Shown: piece by piece, positions 45,151 to 54,058 of the stretch | Numbering within the stretch: the first letter of the stretch is position 1 | Layout of the letters: every line of letters begins with the position of its first letter | Source: Chlorobium sp. | GTDB lineage: Bacteria; Bacteroidota; Chlorobiia; Chlorobiales; Chlorobiaceae | Reading direction: 5' to 3' | Assembly: GCA_005862285.1 (NCBI GenBank) | Contig: SZXW01000002.1 | Span: 124,001-188,000, forward strand | DNA length: 64,000 nucleotides | Made by a program: the position numbers and the translations under genes | The notes under the pieces: model-generated | What the model was told of the DNA's origin: nothing | Seen by the model: only the letters and a program-made list of their open reading frames with translations | Databases searched by the model: none

Positions 45151-45899
45151 TAAGTAATCAGTTCCTCTCTTGAACGAAGTTCCCGTTCAACTTCCTGAAG
45201 CTGTTCCGGCGTATTGATACCGAGGATTTCAGTGGGATTGTCTGTCTTGAACGCACACACTTTTTCACCGTTCCTGAAACAGATTCCAAAAACATCCGTC
45301 AGATAATACTCTTTCTGGGCGTTGTCGGTAGTGATCTGTCCAAGTGCCTTGAACAGCATCCGTGCGTCAAAAACATAAACTCCCGAGTTGATCTCCCTCA
45401 CCTTCCGTTCCTCTTCGGAAGCATCCTTGTGTTCAATGATTTTAAGGACTTGTTCCGTGCCGTTATTCCTGATTACTCTTCCGTATCCGGTCGGATCATT
45501 GATGTCGGCAGTCAGGACGGTGGCAACGGCATGTTCGGCATGGTGCATCGTGATCAGTTTTTCAAGGGTATCGCTTTTGACCAGCGGAGCGTCACCTGAC
45601 AAAATAAGTATGTCTCCATTGAAATCGTGAAGGGCGTTTTCCGCCTGCATGACAGCGTGGCCTGTTCCAAGTTGCGGTTCCTGGACAACCGCGGTAACAG
45701 GGTACCGTGAAGTGGCATTTCTTACCAGTTCAGCAAGATGTCCGATAATCAGAACCGTTTGAGATGGTTCGAGAGAAAGTGCTGTATCGATGACATATTC
45801 AATCAGGGGACGTCCGTTTGCAGAATGAAGAACCTTTGGAAGGTCCGACTTCATTCTGGTTCCTTTGCCGGCCGCCATGATAATAATTGCAAGTGCCAT
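45150..45899 (-). CDS. Sugar nucleotidyltransferase, GlmU N-terminal domain only
   Basis: The 249-residue protein matches the uridylyltransferase half of GlmU, which makes UDP-GlcNAc from GlcNAc-1-phosphate. Motifs are IIMAAGKGTRMKSDLPKVLH, PQLGTGHAV, LSGDAPL and INSGVYVFD. The beta-helix acetyltransferase half of E. coli GlmU (456 residues) is absent, and downstream DNA holds the terminator instead of more coding sequence. A separate N-acetyltransferase would be needed, or the substrate is different. Phosphoglucosamine mutase, which feeds this pathway, is at 54.1 kb. Confidence 0.88.
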   Translation of the reverse strand: MALAIIIMAAGKGTRMKSDLPKVLHSANGRPLIEYVIDTALSLEPSQTVLIIGHLAELVRNATSRYPVTAVVQEPQLGTGHAVMQAENALHDFNGDILILSGDAPLVKSDTLEKLITMHHAEHAVATVLTADINDPTGYGRVIRNNGTEQVLKIIEHKDASEEERKVREINSGVYVFDARMLFKALGQITTDNAQKEYYLTDVFGICFRNGEKVCAFKTDNPTEILGINTPEQLQEVERELRSREELIT

Positions 45900-45929
45900 T
45901 TATGAGGGATTTATGAAATTATTGAGGTC

Positions 45930-46316
45930 TCAGGATAACGGCTCATCTTCCTCACCAATACGATGCCGCCTTTTCGGATTGTTCCGTCGGTCAACAATAA
46001 GTACCATTGGTTTGAAATTCCTGGCTTCTTCCTCGTCCAGGACGGCGAATGTCATGATAATGATTTCATCGCCGACAAGGGCGCATCTTGCCGCTGCTCC
46101 ATTCAGCTGGATCTCCCGTGAACCGGGTGCACCCTTGATAATGTATGTTTCGAAGCGTTCACCGTTATTGTTGTTGACCACGAGCACTTTTTCATTTGGA
46201 ATCATATCGGCAAGTTCAAGGAGCTCACTGTCGATGGTTATGCTGCCTTCGTATTCAAGGTCACCACTCGTTACGATCGCATTATGGATTTTTGATTTTA
46301 ACAGCTGTAATTTCAT
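45930..46316 (-). CDS. panD: Aspartate 1-decarboxylase (PanD)
   Basis: PanD makes beta-alanine for pantothenate and CoA. It is made as an inactive chain that cuts itself before a serine to create a pyruvoyl group. The cleavage site is Gly24-Ser25 in EYEGSIT, at the standard position. Tyr58 in [12 protein letters not shown] and the loop [12 protein letters not shown] are also typical. The 128-residue protein carries a basic C-terminal tail. It lies 30 bases upstream of the GlmU-like gene on the same strand. Confidence 0.96.
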   Translation of the reverse strand: MKLQLLKSKIHNAIVTSGDLEYEGSITIDSELLELADMIPNEKVLVVNNNNGERFETYIIKGAPGSREIQLNGAAARCALVGDEIIIMTFAVLDEEEARNFKPMVLIVDRRNNPKRRHRIGEEDEPLS

Positions 46317-46336
46317 GAAAAGATTGACTTCATTAT

Positions 46337-46897
46337 TTATTTATTGATAACAGCTTCTCCGCTGACCTGGAATATCCGGTATTTTTTCAACTCCTGATCG
46401 CTTTCAAAACCTTTTCCGGATATCGTCTGATTTGGTCTTGTAATTGTAACCAGCCTGTTTGAACGAATCATTTTGTCCTTGACTGTCCATATGGCATACT
46501 CTGTTTTTACCACGGTGTTGTCCTTTGAAGTCATGATAACATTACCAAGAATTTCGATATCCCGGTTATCATGAATCACGGCTTTTTGAGCGGTTAAGGT
46601 AGTATTAGTGAGACCGTTGATATCGAAGAAGGTTACTTTCAACCCGTTTTCAAGGTGATGTTCTGTTCCTGCATTTGTCTGGAATTCAGCTCCGTACCCG
46701 GCTTCAACGACGGCACGTCTTATACCTGACTTTGTTACGGTAAGCCGAAGGTTCCAGCTTTCATGCAAAGGATGATTGATCCCGACATATGAGGTTTCGT
46801 GAGAAGGGCGATCCTTTTGCGGATCGCCGCATCCCGATGCCATTACCGTAACAACAGACAGAAGCAGAATGCAAGACCTTTTCAATGCTGCCTGCAA
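46337..46897 (-). CDS. LptC-like lipoprotein (LPS export)
   Basis: The 186-residue protein has an N-terminal lipoprotein signal ending in ASGC, then a beta-rich domain of the LptC/OstA type ([27 protein letters not shown], and [15 protein letters not shown]). LptC links the inner-membrane ABC transporter to LptA in lipopolysaccharide export. A lipid anchor in place of the usual membrane helix is known in some groups. The start is TTG 46897, directly after the Skp stop; TTG 46885 is an alternative. No lptA or lptB is in view. Confidence 0.8.
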   Translation of the reverse strand: MQAALKRSCILLLSVVTVMASGCGDPQKDRPSHETSYVGINHPLHESWNLRLTVTKSGIRRAVVEAGYGAEFQTNAGTEHHLENGLKVTFFDINGLTNTTLTAQKAVIHDNRDIEILGNVIMTSKDNTVVKTEYAIWTVKDKMIRSNRLVTITRPNQTISGKGFESDQELKKYRIFQVSGEAVINK

Positions 46898-47446
46898 TTA
46901 CTTGACGTTCAAACGGTTCATTACCTTGTAAGTGAGGTCATGTTCAGGCAGTACGTAGAGTGAGACACCTTTGTCCACAATAACTGCGTATCCTTCCTGC
47001 TGAGCGATAGCCTCAATGGCGCCGAACTCTTTCTGACGTATTGGAGCCAGCAGTTCCTGCTGTTTTTTCTCAACAACCCCGCCACGCCCGAATTTTTCCA
47101 GCTGGTATTTTTCAATAGCCTGTCCTTTCCCGATAAGCTCTTTTTCTTTCTGATCCCTGGCCGGTTTCGCCATGGATGCAGCCTGCTGTTTATACGCTGC
47201 TACAGCTTTCTGGTATTCCACCTGCATGCGCTCGAGCTCTTTCTGAAGAGGGAGAACTGCTGCGTCAAGTGTAGCTTTGGCCTGTTTTGTTTCCGGCATG
47301 AGCTGCATGATTTTTTCTGCATCTACAACACCGACTTTTTCAGCTCCCTGTGCGGCAAATGTTTGAGGAACAGCGAATACAAGGCCCGTGACAATCCCCA
47401 TAATGATACGGCGAGACTTGGTCATAATTCTTTCTGAATGGTTCAT
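46898..47446 (-). CDS. Skp/OmpH-type periplasmic chaperone
   Basis: OmpH/Skp proteins hold outer membrane proteins in the periplasm on the way to BamA. From ATG 47446 (AGGAAT upstream) the product is 182 residues, with a signal peptide (RRIIMGIVTGLVFAVPQTFA). The mature start VGVVDAEKIM is typical. A long coiled-coil middle (about residues 55-130) forms the arms, and the C-terminal strand YAVIVDKGVSLYV completes the base. BamA-like and porin-like genes are at 62.7-64 kb. Confidence 0.9.
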   Translation of the reverse strand: MNHSERIMTKSRRIIMGIVTGLVFAVPQTFAAQGAEKVGVVDAEKIMQLMPETKQAKATLDAAVLPLQKELERMQVEYQKAVAAYKQQAASMAKPARDQKEKELIGKGQAIEKYQLEKFGRGGVVEKKQQELLAPIRQKEFGAIEAIAQQEGYAVIVDKGVSLYVLPEHDLTYKVMNRLNVK

Positions 47447-47594
47447 CAATATTCCTGTTTAAGGTGTTTTCATGTTATTTGGCCAAAATCGTATAACGTC
47501 AAGTTGATCACAATTATACATCCTAAAGTAATAATTCCCATTAAAAAAACTATAAAAAGCAGAAAGAGCAATAAAGCCGGAATAAAAAGATGTA

Positions 47595-48728
47595 TCAACG
47601 GTATTTTTTCTGGAAGAATTGTCCCGGAAATTGGGTTACAATGCCTTTTAATTCAAGCTCGAACAGATTGACAAGGAGATTGGGAATATCGATACCTGAT
47701 TCAGCGGCGAGCACGTCGATGTGAACGCTCTGTTTATCCAGTCGATCAACGATTTTCTTTTCGATGGGAGTGAAGTTCATTTCCGGCAGGATGGTTTGAG
47801 ATTCCTGCCGTTCAGAACAGCCTGTGCCGAATTGCGGGCCGAGCTCGGCGATGATGTCTCCGACGTTCATAACTGCTTTCGCGAGACCTTTCTGGATAAG
47901 GTCGTTCGTTCCTCTCGATGTTTTTGAAAAAATATTTCCAGGAACGGCAAATACTTCACGGTTCTGTTCGAGAGCTGCCGCAGCAGTTATCAGTGAACCA
48001 CCTTTCAGATCGGATTCTATAACAAGTGTTCCGGAAGACAATCCTGAAATGACGCGGTTCCTTTTCGGGAATTTTGCAGGTATGATTTCAGAACCGAGCC
48101 ATTCTTCCGAAACAAGTGCACCCTGCTCGATAATTTTCGGCCACAGTGTCCCTTTCGGATCGGTATAGATGGTGTCCACACCTCCGGCAAGAACTGCGAC
48201 TGTGGTTCCACTTGCTTCGAGAGCGGCAGTGTGTGCCGCCATATCGATGCCGTATGCCAGTCCGCTGAATATGACAGCGCCGCTGCCGGCAAGCTCCCTG
48301 CAGAACATCGAAGTGCATTGTTTTCCATATGGAGTCGCTTTCCTTGTTCCTACAACGGCGATTCCTGTTTTACCGAGGCATTGAGGATTTCCCCGGACAA
48401 AGAGACAGGGAGGAGGATCATAAATTTCCCTGAGAAGGGAAGGGTATAAAGGGTCGGACAGCGTCAGCAGACAGGCGCCGATACGATGAAGTTTTGCAAG
48501 CTGTTCTTCTGCGGCTTTTTCTGCATTGCCGAGCAGTTGCCGGTCACGGAAAAAATCATGGACCTGACGGGCCAGTGGTTCACCGATTCCGTGGATCCGG
48601 GCAAGCATCAGGATATCGGCGAAAGGCAGGTCTTTCAGGTCAGGGAAATGGCCGGCAATTGCCTTGATTCTTGCCGGTCCGATGCCCGGAACAAGAGAGA
48701 GTACAAGAAAGCGTTTACTGGTTTCCAT
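47595..48728 (-). CDS. dprA: DNA-processing protein DprA
   Basis: DprA binds incoming single-stranded DNA and loads RecA during natural transformation. The 377-residue protein has an N-terminal helical region with helix-hairpin-helix-like sequence (VPGIGPARIKAIA). The Rossmann core follows with VVGTRKATPYG, SGLAYGIDMAAH and FPKRNRVISGLS. A C-terminal winged-helix domain ends the protein. All motifs look intact. With comF at 4.1 kb it hints at competence, although DprA is widespread. Confidence 0.95.
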   Translation of the reverse strand: METSKRFLVLSLVPGIGPARIKAIAGHFPDLKDLPFADILMLARIHGIGEPLARQVHDFFRDRQLLGNAEKAAEEQLAKLHRIGACLLTLSDPLYPSLLREIYDPPPCLFVRGNPQCLGKTGIAVVGTRKATPYGKQCTSMFCRELAGSGAVIFSGLAYGIDMAAHTAALEASGTTVAVLAGGVDTIYTDPKGTLWPKIIEQGALVSEEWLGSEIIPAKFPKRNRVISGLSSGTLVIESDLKGGSLITAAAALEQNREVFAVPGNIFSKTSRGTNDLIQKGLAKAVMNVGDIIAELGPQFGTGCSERQESQTILPEMNFTPIEKKIVDRLDKQSVHIDVLAAESGIDIPNLLVNLFELELKGIVTQFPGQFFQKKYR

Positions 48729-48758
48729 GTCAACATCGGCCTGTCACGAACAAACTTT

Positions 48759-49757
48759 TCAGAAATCCCGTTTCATGAGAATGTTTGCAAATCCTCTCAG
48801 ATACTCCCGGCCTTCAGCATAAGGCAGCGAGTCAATTGCGCTGAGAGCCTCTTCGGTTGTGCGGTTGATGAGCTCCGCCGTTTCTTCAAGCACCCCGCAG
48901 CGCTCATAGATCGACTTTACATCGGAGACTTTGTCCGGATTTATTCCTTTGTTGGTGAACACGGATTGCAGAAGATCATGGTCATTGCCTGAAGTCAGCT
49001 CGAGAGAACGGAGCAGAAGACAGGTTTTTTTACCGTTTATGATATCTCCACCGGCAATTTTTCCTGATTTTCCGTCAACTGCCATAATGTCAAGGTAATC
49101 ATCCTGGATCTGGAAAGCTCTGCCGATCTTTTCTCCGAAAATGACAAGGTTCCGCAGCTGTTCGTCGGTTCCGTTGCCGGCTACGCCGCCGGCTTCGAGG
49201 GCAGCGGAAATAAGGCGCCCTGTTTTTTTCGCGATCATGTCGAGATAATCCGAGATGGTGGCGTCCTGCTTGTTTTCCAGCTCCATATCGAGTGCCTGAC
49301 CTTCGCAGATCGTGATATTGGCATGGTTCAGGATATGAATCAGTTCCCTGTGCCTGATGCTCTCCGCTTTAAGCGCAAGATCATAGGCATAGGCGATCAT
49401 CATGTCTCCGGTCAGTATCGCGGTATTGACGTTCCACTGCTTGTGAACGGTCGGTCTGCCGTGGCGAAGATCTGCCTGGTCCATGATATCGTCGTGAATC
49501 AGTGTGAAATTATGCAGGATTTCGACTGCGAGGGCAACGTTCAGAGCACTGTCAGACGATCCGCATACCGCTTCCGAGGCGAGTAACGTCAGGAACGGCC
49601 GGATTCTCTTGCCCTTTCCATCGAGAATATACCTTGCAGGTGCATAAAGGGTGTCGGGTTTTTCTATATCGAAGCAACGTGCGAGTGCCGTATTTATTCG
49701 AGTGTGATAGAGGCGATATTTCTGTTCGACGAGATCCTGTGTTATATGCATATTCAT
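48759..49757 (-). CDS. Polyprenyl diphosphate synthase (FPP/GGPP synthase family)
   Basis: This 332-residue trans-isoprenyl diphosphate synthase has both aspartate-rich motifs: DDIMD (89-93) and DDYLD (219-223), plus the substrate-binding GKGKRIRP (47-54). The first motif has no two-residue insertion. Product chain length (farnesyl, geranylgeranyl or longer) cannot be fixed by eye. It lies 8 bases after the IPP isomerase on the same strand, so the two form an isoprenoid unit. Products would feed bacteriochlorophyll tails, carotenoids and quinones. Confidence 0.92.
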   Translation of the reverse strand: MNMHITQDLVEQKYRLYHTRINTALARCFDIEKPDTLYAPARYILDGKGKRIRPFLTLLASEAVCGSSDSALNVALAVEILHNFTLIHDDIMDQADLRHGRPTVHKQWNVNTAILTGDMMIAYAYDLALKAESIRHRELIHILNHANITICEGQALDMELENKQDATISDYLDMIAKKTGRLISAALEAGGVAGNGTDEQLRNLVIFGEKIGRAFQIQDDYLDIMAVDGKSGKIAGGDIINGKKTCLLLRSLELTSGNDHDLLQSVFTNKGINPDKVSDVKSIYERCGVLEETAELINRTTEEALSAIDSLPYAEGREYLRGFANILMKRDF

Positions 49758-49764
49758 ACTGAAA

Positions 49765-50838
49765 TCAAGGTTTTATAATAAGGCGTTTATTCCGGAGCTG
49801 TTCTATTGTTGCTGCACCGCAGAGGAACATGACCACTCTGAGATCGTTCAGCCAGATTTCAATGGTTTTTTCAAGGTTTTCCTCATGGAGGGCCTTGAGT
49901 ATCTGTCCGGCGGATGCCGCGATCCGGGCACCGAGCACCAGGGATTTTGCTATATCGATTCCCGATGAAATGCCGCCTGAAGCTACAACTTCAAAACCGG
50001 CGTGTTCCGGAAACTCATTTTTCAGTTCATTCATGGCTGTCAGGCATTGTGCCGTAGGTATACCCCAGTTCAGCAGTTCATCGAGGGCTTCGAGGCTGAA
50101 ACGGCTTTCCTTGCCGAACTGTCTGGTATAACGGACCTCCTCGACTTTCTGCCAGCTGATTCCCCCGGCTCCCGCAACATCGATAACTTTTACGCCTGCC
50201 TGAAGCAGTTTATGCGCGGCTGATTTGGAAATGCCGCATCCGACCTCTTTTGCGATGACCGGGACCGGAATGGTGGCAGTGATATTGCCCAGTTGCTCGA
50301 GAACATGCCGGAAATCGGTATTTCCTTCAGGCTGAAAAAGTTCCTGGGCGGGGTTCAGGTGGACAATCAGTCCATCGGCTTCCAGCATGTCGAGCATGGT
50401 GCCGATTTCCTCCCGGCTCAAACCCCTTGCAACCTCGGGCGCACCGATATTGGCGAAAATCTGGATTGAAGGAGCGTATTTCCGGACAATCGAAAAACTT
50501 TCCCGGTATGAAGCATTTTCAAGAGCCTGGCGCATACTGCCGACACCGAGAGGAATACGGAAATGTTCGGCAGCTTCGGCGAGACGCTGATTGAGAAGGG
50601 AGGCAGCACTGTATCCGCCGGTCATTGACGAGATCATGAACGGTGCGCCGATTTTTCTTCCGAGAAATGCTGTCGAGAGGTCTATTTCAGCGAAAGAAAT
50701 TTCAGGGAGGGCATTATGCTCGAATTCGTATCGTTCAAAGCCGGTGGTTTTGCCATTGAATCCAACATCCTGATGCAGGCATATTTCAACATGGCTATGC
50801 TTTCGTTCGATTGTTATATTGTCCGTTCTTTCTTTCAT
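49765..50838 (-). CDS. fni: Type 2 isopentenyl-diphosphate delta-isomerase
   Basis: This FMN enzyme interconverts isopentenyl and dimethylallyl diphosphate. From ATG 50838 the protein is 357 residues; the frame opens earlier at 50955, but that extension crosses the divergent gene's start. Family segments are [52 protein letters not shown] and [10 protein letters not shown], all in the usual TIM-barrel order. It is followed by the polyprenyl synthase. Confidence 0.93.
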   Translation of the reverse strand: MKERTDNITIERKHSHVEICLHQDVGFNGKTTGFERYEFEHNALPEISFAEIDLSTAFLGRKIGAPFMISSMTGGYSAASLLNQRLAEAAEHFRIPLGVGSMRQALENASYRESFSIVRKYAPSIQIFANIGAPEVARGLSREEIGTMLDMLEADGLIVHLNPAQELFQPEGNTDFRHVLEQLGNITATIPVPVIAKEVGCGISKSAAHKLLQAGVKVIDVAGAGGISWQKVEEVRYTRQFGKESRFSLEALDELLNWGIPTAQCLTAMNELKNEFPEHAGFEVVASGGISSGIDIAKSLVLGARIAASAGQILKALHEENLEKTIEIWLNDLRVVMFLCGAATIEQLRNKRLIIKP

Positions 50839-50942
50839 GCGGACGGGATATGTTAGGCTTGCAGGATTTGTTATACTTGTAGAAAAATAAAAGGTAATAA
50901 AAATATCCGATATCTTTCTCTGCATCAACATACGCATCGAGA

Positions 50943-52211
50943 ATGCTGAAAACATTGTTCAATATCGCCGTCCGTCACCTGGTCGGCCGTCGCAGGCAGA
51001 CACTGACAACTATTTTCGGTGTTGCGGTCAGCACCATGGTACTTATTACGACCAATTCACTGACCCGCGGTCTGCTTGATTCCTTTGTCGAAACTATTGT
51101 CAATGTGGCGCCCCACATCACGATCAAAGGTGAAAAAATTAATCCCGTGCCGGTCAATGTCATCGAGGCTGTCAACCCGTCATCGATAGCGTTTGTCGAT
51201 AACAATATCAAAAAACAGGATCGTGATGAAGTGATCAATTACCGTCAGATCCTCGGTCTGCTCGGAACGCCGGAATACCGTAAACGTGTTCTTGCAGCTT
51301 CGCCTTACGTCGATTCCCAGGTAATGGCTGTCAAGGGAAGCCTGAATGAGTCCCTGCTTCTGAAAGGTATTCTCATAGAAAAGGAAGATGCTATCAGCGG
51401 AATCCGGAAAAAACTGGTTCAGGGAGACATCTCCATGTTCGAGAAAACGCCGAACGCTCTTCTTGTCGGCCGGACGGTTGCGAAAAATATGGGACTTCAG
51501 GTCAATGACAACATTACAATTATTCCTTCTTCGGGAAAAAGCCTGCAGTGCAAAGTTGCCGGTATCTTTTTTTCAGGTGTCAATGTTGTCGACAACAGTG
51601 TTTTTGTCTCCCTAAAGCTCGGGCAGATCATCGAAGGAATGCCTGTCAACAAGGTTACCGGGATTTCTCTCAAGGTCAGCACTCCTCTCGATGACGAACC
51701 TCTGGCGAAGGAGCTGGAACGTGCTACGGAGTACCGCTGCATAACCTGGCAGGAAGAGAGCGCAAGCATTCTCTCTCTCTTTGCTCGCATCGGATATATC
51801 GTTTTTTCACTGGTGGCTTTTGTGGGAGTTGTTTCCGGGTTCGGAGTGGCTAATATTCTTGTCACTACCGTGTTCGAGAAGAGCAGGGACATTGCCATCA
51901 TGAAATCTTTCGGATTTTCAGCTTTCCAGATCATCTTTCTCTTTGTTCTTGAAGGTTTCATGGTCGGACTGGCCGGAGCACTTACGGGAGGAGTGCTTGC
52001 TGTCGGTTCCATAAATGTGTTTGCAAACCTTCCCATCGAAAGTTCACAGGGACCTCTGACCAAAACAGGCTTCAGCATGTCCTACAACCCGATCTATTTT
52101 TTGCTTGTCATAGGGGTGACTGTTCTGATCAGCACGCTTGCCGCTATTCTGCCTTCCGCACGGGCGGCAAGACTTGAACCCGTAAGTGTGCTCAGGGACA
52201 GCAGTCTGTAG
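50943..52211 (+). CDS. FtsX-like ABC transporter permease (LolC/MacB type)
   Basis: The 422-residue protein has an N-terminal membrane segment, a large periplasmic MacB-like domain (about residues 45-260) and three C-terminal membrane segments with the FtsX fold ([18 protein letters not shown]). The end [12 protein letters not shown] is typical of LolC/LolE-type permeases, which extract lipoproteins or export peptides. The required ATPase is not next to it, so it must come from elsewhere. The last 20 bases overlap the convergent ABC exporter. Confidence 0.9.
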   Translation: MLKTLFNIAVRHLVGRRRQTLTTIFGVAVSTMVLITTNSLTRGLLDSFVETIVNVAPHITIKGEKINPVPVNVIEAVNPSSIAFVDNNIKKQDRDEVINYRQILGLLGTPEYRKRVLAASPYVDSQVMAVKGSLNESLLLKGILIEKEDAISGIRKKLVQGDISMFEKTPNALLVGRTVAKNMGLQVNDNITIIPSSGKSLQCKVAGIFFSGVNVVDNSVFVSLKLGQIIEGMPVNKVTGISLKVSTPLDDEPLAKELERATEYRCITWQEESASILSLFARIGYIVFSLVAFVGVVSGFGVANILVTTVFEKSRDIAIMKSFGFSAFQIIFLFVLEGFMVGLAGALTGGVLAVGSINVFANLPIESSQGPLTKTGFSMSYNPIYFLLVIGVTVLISTLAAILPSARAARLEPVSVLRDSSL

Positions 52212-54021
52212 ATACCTTCTGTTCGGGATGCTGCAGGAGGTAAAGTTTGTAATAGAGGCCTCTTTCTGCAAGAAGTTCCTGGTGGTTTCCCGTTTCCCTG
52301 ATGACTCCCTTGTGCAGGACGATAATCCTGTCTGCTTTCTGAACGGTGGAAAGCCTGTGGGCGATGATGATCGATGTCCTGTTGTTCATGAGGTGAGCGG
52401 TTGCCGAATCGATCAGGACTTCCGTTTCGGTATCGACCGAACTGGTAGCTTCATCCAGCACAAGAATCTGCGGATTGTACAGAAGAGCACGGACAAATGC
52501 GATCAACTGTTTCTGTCCTGAAGAAAGACCGGTTCCGTTTTCAAGCACACGGTAATCATAACCTCCGGGCAGCTGACTGATAAAGCGGTCAGCCCCGACA
52601 ATCCTTGCGGCCTCGCGTATTTTTTCTTCCGGAATATCCGGGTTTCCGAATGCGAGATTTTCACGGATGGTTCCGGAAAAAAGAAAAACATCCTGCATGA
52701 CCACTCCTACCAGTTTTCTCAGGGCGTGTTCGTCGATGTCCTTCAGCGGAATGCCGTCGAAAGTGACCGATCCTTTCGAGTATTTGTAAAGTTTCGAGAG
52801 AATATTGATCATAGTGGTTTTTCCGCTTCCGGTTGCCCCGACTATCGCAATTTTTTCCCCCTGCCTGATTTCAAACGAAATGTCTTTCAGAACCCAGTTT
52901 TCCTCGTCGTAGGCGAACCAGACATTTTCGAACCTGATGGATTTTTGGAAAGAGCCGGGAGCTGCAAGGCCGCTGCGGGTTTCTATGCCCTGTTTTTCGT
53001 CAAGCAGTTTGATGATGCGGTCTGAGCTTGCAATGGCGGTCTGAATGACGTTGAACCTGTCGGAAAGATGCTGCAGAGGACGGAAAAAAAGCCAGATATA
53101 CTGAACGAAAGAGATGACCACCCCGATGGTGAGATCAGCCTTAATCAGGCGGATGCCGCTGTACCATATCACCAGGGCTGCCGCAATGGAACTGAGTACT
53201 TCGATCAAAGGAAAATAAATGGAGAAATACAGTACTGTCCTGATATTGGCATCTCTGTAATCTCCGACGATGGCAGCATATTTTCCGGATTCCCGCTGTT
53301 CCCGGTTGAACAGTTGAACGATTGCCATTCCGGTAACATGTTCCTGGAAGAAAGTATTCATCCTTGCAAGCTGGGTGAGTACATCCTGGAAGGCAACCCT
53401 GACTTTGTTCTTGAATGTCATGGTCGCGTAAATCATGAGCGGAAGGATTGAGAGTACGATCAGGGTAAGCTGCCAGTCGATCCAGATCATCAGGACAACA
53501 ATGAAAAAGAGCTGCAGGAGATCTCCGAGAATGGTGATGATGCCGCTCGACAGCATCTCGTTCAGTGATTCGACATCATTGGTGGTCCTGGTAATCAGTC
53601 TTCCGATCGGGTTCCGGTCGAAAAACCTTGCCGGCAGTTTCTGCAGATGACTGAAAATATCCTTCCGAAGATCAAAGACAGCTTTCTGGCCTATTACCGA
53701 TGTCATCCATGTTACGATATACTGCTTGATTCCGTCAAGAACGATGACTCCGGCGATAATGATGCTGATCATGGTCAGCCCCCGGACATCACCGTGAGCC
53801 ATATACTTGTCAACGGCGATCTTTGTCAGGTAAGGCCTGAGCGGTCCGAGGAACGAACCGGCGATGGTGACCGCTATCGCAATGGCAACGAGTGCCTTGT
53901 AAGGTTTGATATAGGCGAAAAGGCGCGAAATGATGTACAGATCCACAGACCCTTTTTTCTTCTTTTGAAGGGTGTCATCCTGCTGGGTTGTGAAACTTTT
54001 TCTTTTCGGGCTCTGGCTCAT
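52192..54021 (-). CDS. ABC exporter with fused membrane and ATPase domains
   Basis: This half-size type IV ABC exporter has six membrane segments in the first 310 residues, then an ATPase domain with Walker A GATGSGKTT, signature LSSGQ and Walker B ILVLDEATS. The signature has a Ser in place of the usual first Gly (GLSSGQKQL). It is of the MsbA/MdlB kind; substrate is unknown. I start at ATG 54021 (609 residues); an upstream TTG at 54048 adds nine. It ends inside the 3' end of the convergent permease gene. Confidence 0.9.
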   Translation of the reverse strand: MSQSPKRKSFTTQQDDTLQKKKKGSVDLYIISRLFAYIKPYKALVAIAIAVTIAGSFLGPLRPYLTKIAVDKYMAHGDVRGLTMISIIIAGVIVLDGIKQYIVTWMTSVIGQKAVFDLRKDIFSHLQKLPARFFDRNPIGRLITRTTNDVESLNEMLSSGIITILGDLLQLFFIVVLMIWIDWQLTLIVLSILPLMIYATMTFKNKVRVAFQDVLTQLARMNTFFQEHVTGMAIVQLFNREQRESGKYAAIVGDYRDANIRTVLYFSIYFPLIEVLSSIAAALVIWYSGIRLIKADLTIGVVISFVQYIWLFFRPLQHLSDRFNVIQTAIASSDRIIKLLDEKQGIETRSGLAAPGSFQKSIRFENVWFAYDEENWVLKDISFEIRQGEKIAIVGATGSGKTTMINILSKLYKYSKGSVTFDGIPLKDIDEHALRKLVGVVMQDVFLFSGTIRENLAFGNPDIPEEKIREAARIVGADRFISQLPGGYDYRVLENGTGLSSGQKQLIAFVRALLYNPQILVLDEATSSVDTETEVLIDSATAHLMNNRTSIIIAHRLSTVQKADRIIVLHKGVIRETGNHQELLAERGLYYKLYLLQHPEQKVSTDCCP

Positions 54022-54058
54022 GGATTTCTGACTAAGGGGCCGGTTCAATTTCCGGCGT

